The position numbers and the translations under genes are program-made. Source: Paroceanicella profunda (GTDB taxonomy: Bacteria > Pseudomonadota > Alphaproteobacteria > Rhodobacterales > Rhodobacteraceae). Taken from it: 64,000 nucleotides of DNA. Where the stretch lies: the NCBI RefSeq assembly GCF_005887635.2, contig NZ_CP040818.1:3564501-3628500 (forward strand), written 5' to 3'. Under the pieces are notes generated by a model. The model saw nothing but the letters and a program-made list of their open reading frames with translations, had not been told where the DNA came from and ran no database searches. This document shows positions 8,665-16,025 of this stretch, one piece after another; within the stretch, counting starts at the first letter, position 1, and every line of letters begins with the position of its first letter.

Positions 8665-9987
8665 ATGGAAAGCTCGCTGATCCTCGCCTTCATGTTCGTC
8701 TCGCTCATCGTCTTCATGCTGAGCGGCGCGGGCCTGGCCTTCGTACTGGGGGCCATCGCCTTCATCTCGACCATCCTGCTATGGGGTCCGGCGGCGCTCA
8801 TCGTGGCGGTGCTCAACACATTCGAGACCATGACCTCTGAAAGCCTGATGGCGATCCCGCTCTATGTGCTCATGGCCTCGATCCTGCAAAAATCCGCGAT
8901 CATCGACGCGCTTTACGATGCGATGGAAACCTGGTTCGCGCGGGTCAACGGCGGGCTTGCGGTGGGGACCATCGCGATCTGCACCATCCTTGCGGCCATG
9001 ACCGGCGTGGTCGGCGCGGCGGTGGCGGCCATGGGCATCCTCGCCCTGCCCTCGATGCTCAAACGCGGCTATTACCCGCCGCTCGCGCTCGGCGCGATCT
9101 GCGCCGGGGGCACGCTGGGCATCCTGATCCCGCCCTCGGTCATCACCATCGTCTACGCCATCACCGCGCAGATCTCGATCGGCCAGATGTTCGCGGCGGG
9201 AATCGTGCCGGGCCTCATCCTGGCGGGAAGCTATATCGTCTATATCCTCGTGCGGACCTGGATCAACCCCGCGCTGGCCCCCGTTCCGGACGACATCCAG
9301 GACGTACCCCTGCGGGTGAAGCTGTCGAAACTCAAGAGCCTGATCCTGCCCGCCTTCGTCGTGGTGGGGGTGCTCGGCTCGATCTACGCCGGCATCGCGA
9401 CCCCGACCGAGGCCGCCGCGGTCGGCGTGCTGGGCGCGGCCGCCTCCTCGCTGGTGACGCAGCGCTTCTCGCTGTCGATGCTCTCCGAAAGCGCCAGCGA
9501 CACGCTGCGGGTGACCGCCATGATCCTCTGGATCACCATCGGCGCGCGGGCCTTCATCTCGACCTTCGTCGCCACCGGAGGCGCGGATTCGCTGCTGAAT
9601 TTCGTCGAAACGCTCGAGGCCTCGCGCTGGCTGGTGCTGGCGGCGATGATGCTGATCCTGATCTTCCTCGGACTGTTCCTCGACGAGATCGGCATCATCC
9701 TGCTCTGCGTGCCGGTGTTCCTGCCGATTATCACGGCGCTCAACTTCGATCCGCTGTGGTTCGGCGTGCTCTTCATGATTACGGCGCAGATGGCCTATAT
9801 CACCCCGCCCTTCGGCTACACGCTGTTCTACCTCAAGGGCGTGCTGCCCAAGGGCATCGGCATCGGGCAGGTCTATCGCGGCGTGGTGCCCTTCTTTCTG
9901 ATCCAGGTGGTTATCCTGATCCTCTTCGCGCTGTTTCCCGGGCTGGTGACATGGCTGCCCGAGGCGCTGACGGCCAATGCGCGGTGA
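8665..9987 (+). CDS. dctM: TRAP transporter large permease subunit DctM
   Basis: The 440-residue protein is almost entirely hydrophobic, with about eleven to twelve membrane spans, and matches DctM, the sodium-coupled ion-transporter subunit of TRAP systems. Recognisable landmarks are AIPLYVLMASIL, the GGTLGILIPPSV half-motif (around residue 148) and its second-half counterparts GIATPTEAAAVGV and TPPFGYTLFYLKG. Its 3' end overlaps or abuts the HMG-CoA lyase start. Together with DctP and DctQ it should import the operon's substrate, inferred to be mevalonate. Confidence 0.93.
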   Translation: MESSLILAFMFVSLIVFMLSGAGLAFVLGAIAFISTILLWGPAALIVAVLNTFETMTSESLMAIPLYVLMASILQKSAIIDALYDAMETWFARVNGGLAVGTIAICTILAAMTGVVGAAVAAMGILALPSMLKRGYYPPLALGAICAGGTLGILIPPSVITIVYAITAQISIGQMFAAGIVPGLILAGSYIVYILVRTWINPALAPVPDDIQDVPLRVKLSKLKSLILPAFVVVGVLGSIYAGIATPTEAAAVGVLGAAASSLVTQRFSLSMLSESASDTLRVTAMILWITIGARAFISTFVATGGADSLLNFVETLEASRWLVLAAMMLILIFLGLFLDEIGIILLCVPVFLPIITALNFDPLWFGVLFMITAQMAYITPPFGYTLFYLKGVLPKGIGIGQVYRGVVPFFLIQVVILILFALFPGLVTWLPEALTANAR

Positions 9988-9991
9988 TGCG

Positions 9992-10846
9992 ATGATCCCC
10001 GATGTGGCGCTTTTCGAGGTGGGGCCGCGCGATGGGCTGCAAAGCCGGGGCGGCATGGTTTCGACCGAAAGCAAGATCGACCTGATCGATGGGCTCTCGC
10101 GCAGCGGCTTCCGCCGGATCGAGGCGACCAGCTTCGTCAGCCCGCGCTGGGTGCCGCAGATGGCCGACGCGGCCGAGGTCATGGCCGGCATCGAGCGGTG
10201 CCCCGGTCTGCGCTACGCCGCGCTCACGCCCAATCTCACCGGCTTCGAGCGGGCGCTGGCCGCGGGCTGCGACGAAGTGGCGGTCTTCGCCTCCGCCTCC
10301 GAGGGCTTCAGCCGCGCCAATCTAAACTGCTCGATCGAAGAGAGCTTCGCGCGCTTTGCCCCCGTCCTCGCCGCCGCGAAAGACGCCGATGTGCCGGTGC
10401 GGAGCTACCTGTCGATGGTCATCGCCTGCCCTTTCGACGGGCCGACCGACCCCGCCGTGGCAGCGCATTGGGCGCACCGGCTGATCGAGGCGGGCTGCTA
10501 CGAGGTCTCGCTGGGCGACACTATCGGCGCGGGCACGCCCGACACGCTGGACGCGCTGCTCCGCACCCTGCTCGTTGACATCGCGCCGGACCGGCTCGCG
10601 GGGCATTTCCACGACACCACCGGGCACGCCGCCGAACTGGTGGCGCTGTCGCTGGAGCGCGGCCTGCGGTGCTTCGACGCCTCGGTCGCCGGTCTTGGCG
10701 GCTGTCCCTATGCGCCGGGCGCGCCTGGCAATGTCGACACCCGCCGCGTGCTGGAGGTGGTCGAAGCGCATGGCCTCAGCCACGGGATCGACCTAGACGC
10801 ACTGGCTAGGGCCGAGACCATCGCCCGGGGGCTGACGCGCGACTGA
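9992..10846 (+). CDS. mvaB: Hydroxymethylglutaryl-CoA lyase
   Basis: The 284-residue protein is an HMG-CoA lyase (EC 4.1.3.4), which splits HMG-CoA to acetyl-CoA and acetoacetate. Evidence is the DRE-TIM start FEVGPRDGLQ, the metal-ligand region GHFHDTTGHA, and the active-site cysteine signature GLGGCPYAPGAPGN near residue 234. An alternative ATG at 9977 adds five residues (MRGDA) and overlaps dctM by 11 bp; I prefer 9992 because homologues start with the barrel strand, though neither has a clear ribosome site. As last gene of the operon it completes a two-enzyme route from mevalonate to central metabolism. Nothing for acetoacetate activation is in the window. Confidence 0.93.
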   Translation: MIPDVALFEVGPRDGLQSRGGMVSTESKIDLIDGLSRSGFRRIEATSFVSPRWVPQMADAAEVMAGIERCPGLRYAALTPNLTGFERALAAGCDEVAVFASASEGFSRANLNCSIEESFARFAPVLAAAKDADVPVRSYLSMVIACPFDGPTDPAVAAHWAHRLIEAGCYEVSLGDTIGAGTPDTLDALLRTLLVDIAPDRLAGHFHDTTGHAAELVALSLERGLRCFDASVAGLGGCPYAPGAPGNVDTRRVLEVVEAHGLSHGIDLDALARAETIARGLTRD

Positions 10847-10898
10847 CTGGCGCGGCCCGTCGCGATATACTTGCTTGACGCTGGCCCCTGTCGGTATC

Positions 10899-11109
10899 GC
10901 CATCGGCAGACCGACAAGGTCAGTCAGTCGCCGCAAAGAGTGGCTTCCAAGTTGTCGCGCCGGCTGAACGGCGGGGCTTAGCCCGCCGCGCCGTGTGATT
11001 AGTTTCAAGCCTTCTGGAAGGTGGAGCTGACCCGCATCTTTGTGATTTGTGCCGAGGGTCACCCGGCCAGGATCTTCTCCGGCGTGATCGGCAACTCGCG
11101 GACCCGCAG
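10899..11109. repeat. Diverged direct repeat, copy B (right flank of mevalonate block)
   Basis: This copy holds the 3' end and the downstream region of the intact paoC gene and aligns with copy A at 4001-4213 in direct orientation. Copy B is presumably the native context, because paoC continues past it. The 212 bp between the lyase stop (10846) and the paoC stop (11059) contain no other gene that I can support. Confidence 0.85.
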
Positions 11110-13251
11110 GCCGATGGCGTCGTAGACCGCGTTGGCCACCGCCGCCGCAACCCCGGTCGCCCCCAGTTCGCCGATACCCTTCGCCCCCAGCGGGCCAGAG
11201 CGTTCGTCGAATTCATCGACAAAGGCAACGTCCAGTTCGGGAATGTCGGCGTTGGTCGGGACCGCAACTCCGGCTAGGTCCTTGGACAACCAGCGTCCGA
11301 GCGTCGGGTCCAGACGGCTCTGCTCCATGGCCGCCATGCCCCAGCCCCAGATGATGCCCCCGGTCATCTGCGAACGGGCTGTCCGGGGGTTGATGATCCG
11401 TCCGGCGCTGTAGACGCCGGTCGCCCGACGCAACCGCAATAGGCCCAGCTCGGGATCGACGGCCACTTCGACGAAGATCACCCCGAAGACGCGCGACGGG
11501 AACCCCTCGGGTCCGGCGTCCGAGAACTCGCCGCCGTTGGGCGTGAAGATGCCGTCGCCTGACACCTCCGAGACACCGGCCTCGGCCAGGATGTCGCGGA
11601 TCGGCCGCGCCTCGCCCTCGTGGGTCAGCGAACCGCCGTCCACTTCGACCGCGTCGGCGGGCCAGCCCGCCAGGCGGGCCAGGCGGCCGCGGACCTCGGT
11701 CGCGGCCCGGTGAACGGCGGTACCGGTGCTGATCACCGTCGCCGAGGCCCAGGTCGGCCCGGCCTCGGGCAGGACACTGTCGCCTTCGCGTGATGTCACC
11801 ACACCTATTTCGAGGCCGAGGATATCGGCCGCGATCTGGCGCATCACCGTCGCCGAGCCGGTGCCGATATCCGAAAAGCTGGATTCGACCACCGCCGTGC
11901 CGTCCGCCCGCAGCCGCACACGCGCGCTGGAACCGTAACGCTGCGTCCCCTGGCTGCTATCGGCCATGCCGTAGCCCAGCCGCCAGTGCCCGTCCCGCGT
12001 GCCGCCTGCGGGCCGGTTCCGCCAGCCGAACCGCTCGGCCCCCATCTCATAGGCCTCGCGCAACTTCTTGGAGGACCAAGGATCGCCGCTGGAGGGCTCC
12101 ACCTCGGCATAGTTCGCCAGCCGCAGGTCGAGCGGGTCCATCTGCAGCTCGCGCGCCAGTTCGTCCATCGCCGATCCCAGCGCCCAGGAGCCCGGCCCCT
12201 CGGCGGGGGAGCGCTGATAGGTCGGCAAAGTTACGTTGCCGCGGCGGATGTACTGCCGGTTGTAGATCGCATCGCAGGCGTAGTAGGTCCGGCTCGGCAC
12301 GGTCGAAAACTCGATGTAATCCTCGGTCACGCCGGTCTCGTTCGAGGCGATGTGGCTGATGCCGAGCAGACGGCCGCTCTCGTCGGCGCCCAGTTCGACC
12401 TCCTGCACCATATGCGGCTGCATGCCCACCAGGGCGTACATCTCGGCCCGCGTCAGGGCCAGCTTGACCGGCCGCCCGACGACCCGCGCCGCCATCGGCA
12501 CCAGGATCTGGTGCGGCCAGATGAAGCCCTTCGGCCCGAAGCCGCCGCCGCAGTGGATCGACTGGACGCGGACCTGATCCATCTCCAGCCCGAAGACCCC
12601 GGCGATGACCCCCTGAAGTGCTGCGACATGCTGGATCGTGTCGTGGATCGTGACCCGCCCGCCGGACCATTCCGCAATCACGGCGCAGGGCTCCATCGGG
12701 TTGGAATGCCGGCTGGGCTGGGTGTAGGTCCGGCTGATTCGGACCGGCGCTGCGGCGATGGCGGCAGCGGCGTCGCCCTTCTCGAACTCGGCGATGTCGA
12801 GGAAGGAATAATCGCCCCTGCCCGGCTCGGGGTTGATCGGCTCGGCAGTGACCGGGTCGATGAAGGACGCAGCCTCGTAGGCAACCCGAACCGCCCGCGC
12901 GCCCGCCTCGGCGGCCTCCAGCGTCTCGGCCAGCACCATGGCCACCGGCTCGCCCTCATGGGCGATCTCCAGCCCCTGAAGAGGGATGTGCCGGGTGGCG
13001 AGGGGCGGGACGAAAAGGTCGGCAAAGCTCGGCTCGGGTCGGGGCATGTCGGCCTCGGTCAGCACCCGCACCACGCCCGGCATGGCCAGCGCGGCGGCGG
13101 GGTCGATCGACACGATCCGGCCCGAGGAAATCGTCGCCCCGACGAAGGTGGCATAAAGCTGCCCCCGCAGGTTGACGTCATTGGCATAGATCGCGCGCCC
13201 GGTCGTCTTGGTCGGGGCGTCGACGCGGGTGATTGTGTCTCCGATAGCCAT
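11059..13251 (-). CDS. paoC: Periplasmic aldehyde oxidoreductase, molybdenum-binding subunit PaoC
   Basis: The 730-residue protein is a xanthine-oxidase-family large subunit closest in layout to E. coli PaoC (YagR). It has the two-domain architecture with GGGFGPKGF (molybdopterin site), TRAEMYALVGMQP, SFSDIGTGSATVMRQ and the catalytic loop GAKGIGELG, whose glutamate falls near residue 694, where E. coli PaoC has its base. It lacks its own signal peptide, as expected if exported in complex with PaoA. It should hold molybdenum cofactor and oxidise aldehydes to acids. Start ATG 13251 lies 3 bp after the paoB stop. No paoD-like maturation chaperone gene is adjacent, which differs from the E. coli operon. 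Confidence 0.9.
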   Translation of the reverse strand: MAIGDTITRVDAPTKTTGRAIYANDVNLRGQLYATFVGATISSGRIVSIDPAAALAMPGVVRVLTEADMPRPEPSFADLFVPPLATRHIPLQGLEIAHEGEPVAMVLAETLEAAEAGARAVRVAYEAASFIDPVTAEPINPEPGRGDYSFLDIAEFEKGDAAAAIAAAPVRISRTYTQPSRHSNPMEPCAVIAEWSGGRVTIHDTIQHVAALQGVIAGVFGLEMDQVRVQSIHCGGGFGPKGFIWPHQILVPMAARVVGRPVKLALTRAEMYALVGMQPHMVQEVELGADESGRLLGISHIASNETGVTEDYIEFSTVPSRTYYACDAIYNRQYIRRGNVTLPTYQRSPAEGPGSWALGSAMDELARELQMDPLDLRLANYAEVEPSSGDPWSSKKLREAYEMGAERFGWRNRPAGGTRDGHWRLGYGMADSSQGTQRYGSSARVRLRADGTAVVESSFSDIGTGSATVMRQIAADILGLEIGVVTSREGDSVLPEAGPTWASATVISTGTAVHRAATEVRGRLARLAGWPADAVEVDGGSLTHEGEARPIRDILAEAGVSEVSGDGIFTPNGGEFSDAGPEGFPSRVFGVIFVEVAVDPELGLLRLRRATGVYSAGRIINPRTARSQMTGGIIWGWGMAAMEQSRLDPTLGRWLSKDLAGVAVPTNADIPELDVAFVDEFDERSGPLGAKGIGELGATGVAAAVANAVYDAIGLRVRELPITPEKILAG

Positions 13252-13254
13252 GGC

Positions 13255-14232
13255 TCAGGCCTCCGCTGCAAGTTCGATCACGCGCCGGGCCGCGTTCCGC
13301 GCGAGCCGGACTTTCCATTCGGTGCCCGCCAGGGGGCGTGCCTCGGCAAAGGCGGCACCTATCGCCTCGGCCACCTCCGGCGCATCCGGGGCAAGGCCCG
13401 CCAGCCGCTCTTCGGCGGCTGCGAGCCGCCAAGGCCGCATCGCGACCGAGCCGAGCGCAACGCGCGCGCGCCGGATCACGCCGCCCTCGATCTCGAGCGC
13501 GGCGGCGGCCGACACGGTGGCGTATTCGTAGCTCTCGCGCTCGCGGATCTTGAGGTAGGCCGACTGCGGCGCGGGAGCGGGAAGCTCGATGCCGACGATC
13601 AGCTCGCCGGCGCGCAGCACATCGTGCCAGGCCGGGTTCTGGCTGGGCAGGACGTGGAATTCGCGCACGGGAATGCGACGGCCGCCGTCCGGGTGGTCGG
13701 TCACGATCACCGCGTCGAGCGCGGCCAGAGCCACCGGCGGGTCCGCCGGATGGACGGCCACGCAATCCTCGGTCCAGCCGAAGATGGCGTGGCGGTCGTG
13801 AATGCCGTTCAGCGCGGCGCAGCCCGATCCCGGCTCGCGCTTGTTGCAGGGCGCGCCCTCATTGGCCCGGAAGTAGGGGCAGCGCACCCGCTGCACCGGG
13901 TTGCCGCCGATGGTGGCGAGGTTGCGGATCTGGGCCGAGGCTGCCCGGAGGATCGCCTGCGACAGGACCGGATAACCCTCGGCGACCAGCGGGTTCTGCG
14001 CCACGTCGTTCAGCCGCGCCAGCGCGCCGATCCGCACGCCGCCCTCGATCTCCTCGACCGCGTCCAGCCCCTCGACCCGCGACAGGTCGATGACCCGCGC
14101 TGGCGCATTGATGCCGATCCGCATCCAGTTGATCAGTTCGGTGCCCCCGGCAAGAAAGGCCGCGTCATCGGCCTGCCCGAGGTCCAGCGCCTCGGCGCGG
14201 GACCCGGCGCGTACATAAGAAAAGTCGCGCAT
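13255..14232 (-). CDS. paoB: Periplasmic aldehyde oxidoreductase, FAD-binding subunit PaoB
   Basis: The 325-residue protein is the FAD subunit. FLAGGTELINWM near residue 40 is the FAD pyrophosphate loop, and ATIGGNPVQRVRCPYF marks the second FAD motif. The insert RCPYFRANEGAPCNK..SGCAALNG supplies cysteines for the extra 4Fe-4S cluster that distinguishes PaoB from ordinary xanthine-oxidase FAD subunits. The ATG at 14232 overlaps the TGA of paoA by one base (TGATG), so translation is coupled. It passes electrons between the molybdenum, iron-sulfur and flavin centres. Confidence 0.92.
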   Translation of the reverse strand: MRDFSYVRAGSRAEALDLGQADDAAFLAGGTELINWMRIGINAPARVIDLSRVEGLDAVEEIEGGVRIGALARLNDVAQNPLVAEGYPVLSQAILRAASAQIRNLATIGGNPVQRVRCPYFRANEGAPCNKREPGSGCAALNGIHDRHAIFGWTEDCVAVHPADPPVALAALDAVIVTDHPDGGRRIPVREFHVLPSQNPAWHDVLRAGELIVGIELPAPAPQSAYLKIRERESYEYATVSAAAALEIEGGVIRRARVALGSVAMRPWRLAAAEERLAGLAPDAPEVAEAIGAAFAEARPLAGTEWKVRLARNAARRVIELAAEA

Positions 14233-14828
14233 CAGCCCAGCTCCTCGGCGGCGGCGGCAACGGCCGCGGTGATCTGCGGATAGGCGGAACAGCGGCAGAG
14301 GTTGCCGCTCATCCATTCGCGGATTTCCTTGGGCGAGCCGGTATGCCCCTCCTCGATGCAGGCCACCGCCGACATGATCTGTCCCGAGGTGCAAAAGCCG
14401 CACTGGAAGGCGTCCGCCTCGGCAAAGGCGCGCTGCACCGGATGCGGGGTGTCGCCGTCGGCCAGCCCCTCGATGGTCGTGATCTCGCGGCCGTCGGCCG
14501 AAGCGGCGAGCACCAGGCAGGAGTTCACGCGCCGGCCGTCCATCAGAACCGTGCAGGCCCCGCATTCGCCGCGGTTACAGCCCTTCTTAGTCCCGGTGAG
14601 CTGCATCCGCTCGCGCAGCGCGTCGAGCAAGGTCACGCGCGGCTCGACGGTCAGCGCATGTTGGTGCCCGTTGACGTTCAGCCGCAGGTCGATCCGTGCC
14701 TCGAAAGCGCTTTCGGCGGTTGCGTCCTGCGCGGAGGCCCGCCCCGCGTGGGCCAGGGACGTGGCAGCCGCGGCCGCGCTGCCCCGCAGCAACGAGCGCC
14801 GGGATACTATTGGCGAGGTTATTTTCAT
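14232..14828 (-). CDS. paoA: Periplasmic aldehyde oxidoreductase, 2Fe-2S subunit PaoA
   Basis: The 198-residue protein starts with a Tat signal (SRRSLLRGSAAAAATSLAHA) and carries two 2Fe-2S domains: the plant-ferredoxin type CNRGECGACTVLMDG..C and the xanthine-oxidase type FQCGFCTSGQ with SGNLCRCSAY. It is the exported small subunit of the PaoABC complex and the first gene of the operon. The gene is divergent from the AraC-type regulator at 15069, with about 240 bp between them, so aldehyde-responsive control by that protein is plausible. Confidence 0.93.
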   Translation of the reverse strand: MKITSPIVSRRSLLRGSAAAAATSLAHAGRASAQDATAESAFEARIDLRLNVNGHQHALTVEPRVTLLDALRERMQLTGTKKGCNRGECGACTVLMDGRRVNSCLVLAASADGREITTIEGLADGDTPHPVQRAFAEADAFQCGFCTSGQIMSAVACIEEGHTGSPKEIREWMSGNLCRCSAYPQITAAVAAAAEELG

Positions 14829-15068
14829 CTCGTTTCCCTTGCTATGGTGAAGGTGATGGTCCGGGTTTCCGGCACCCGGCAGGCGGTCCAGCCGTTCGAA
14901 ACAACCAGAGCCCGCGGCCTCGGCACTGTTCCGCCTGTGTCGGAGGAGTTGACGAAGTTATCATCGGGTCCCGGGATTTCGCGCTTCGATGTCGTTGTCC
15001 GGCAAGTTAGGATGCACAGGCAAAACCAGCTATTCCGCACCGTCCAGCAGACCTTCGCGAGCGTCCCG

Positions 15069-16001
15069 ATGCAGATCGACCCCCTCTCCGACATCCTTTC
15101 GCTGCTCCGGCCCCGCAGCTACATCTCCTCGGGTCTGGAGGCAGGCGGGGACTGGTCGCTTCAGTTCGACCCGCAGGAGGGTCTCATCAAATGCTACGCG
15201 GTGACCCGAGGTGAATGCCTGCTTCTGGTCGATGGCTGCGACGCGCCCACACACTTGGAGGAGGGTGACTGCTTCGTCCTGCCAAGCGGCAGGCGGTTCT
15301 GGATGGGCAACAACCGCGAGGTTGCGGCCGTTGCCGCGCGGGATCTTCTACCCGCGGTGCGCGACGGCGGGATGGTGCGGATCAACCGGGGAGACAGATT
15401 CCAGATCGTCGGATCGCGCTTTGCGGTCGGGGGAACCCATGCGGCGGACATGCTTGGCGTTCTCCCGCCCATCGTGCATGTGAGCAGGGCCGCCGAGCAA
15501 GCCGTGCTGCGATCCTCGGTCGAGATGATGATGCAGGAGATGCGCAACAGCCGGCCCGGCGGGCATCTGGTGTCGCAGCACCTTGCCCATATCATGCTGG
15601 TGCAGGCGCTGCGCCACTACCTCGACAGCACCAGCGCGACCGGGCCCGGCTGGTTCGGCGCCTTGGCCGATCCGCATCTGTCACGGGTCATGGCGGCACT
15701 GCACAACGACACCGCGCGGCGATGGTCGCTTCAGGACCTCGCCGCCGAGGCCGGGATGTCGCGGTCGGCCTTCGCCTCTCATTTCAAGGAACGGGTCGGC
15801 AGTACCCCCATCGAATATTTGACCCGCCTGCGGATGCTGCACGCCATCGACCGGCTGGAACACAGCGATGACACGGTCTCGGTGATCGCGCTCGACCTGG
15901 GATATGAGTCGGAAAGCGCCTTCAGCACCGCGTTCAAGCGGCTGCACGGGGTCTCGCCGCGACAATTCGGCCGGCTGGCAACGGCGGCCGCTGCGGAATA
16001 G
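15069..16001 (+). CDS. AraC family regulator with cupin_6 sensing domain (RclR-like)
   Basis: The 310-residue protein begins MQIDPLSDILSLLRPRSY and has an N-terminal cupin (IKCYAVTRGEC, HLEEGDCFVLPSG) followed by the AraC double HTH (WSLQDLAAEAGMSRSAFASHF and ALDLGYESESAFSTAFKRLHG). This is the RclR-like group, some of whose members sense reactive chlorine or electrophiles. The frame is open far upstream, but homology starts at the ATG at 15069; an in-frame ATG at 15012 is possible. It is divergent from paoABC and convergent with the IorB-like gene. The protein at 20097-21023 is a clear paralogue. Confidence 0.85.
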   Translation: MQIDPLSDILSLLRPRSYISSGLEAGGDWSLQFDPQEGLIKCYAVTRGECLLLVDGCDAPTHLEEGDCFVLPSGRRFWMGNNREVAAVAARDLLPAVRDGGMVRINRGDRFQIVGSRFAVGGTHAADMLGVLPPIVHVSRAAEQAVLRSSVEMMMQEMRNSRPGGHLVSQHLAHIMLVQALRHYLDSTSATGPGWFGALADPHLSRVMAALHNDTARRWSLQDLAAEAGMSRSAFASHFKERVGSTPIEYLTRLRMLHAIDRLEHSDDTVSVIALDLGYESESAFSTAFKRLHGVSPRQFGRLATAAAAE

Positions 16002-16025
16002 GCGCGGGATCCCGCCGCCGCGCGC

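Noticed and set aside
8779..10191. Minus-strand open frame across dctM and the lyase gene
   Set aside because: Composition dominated by D, R, G, H and Q, no domain, fully antisense to recognised genes.
11986..14283. Plus-strand open frame of about 765 codons opposite paoC and paoB
   Set aside because: Shadow frame: no motif, low-complexity composition, and the opposite strand encodes two well-defined enzymes.
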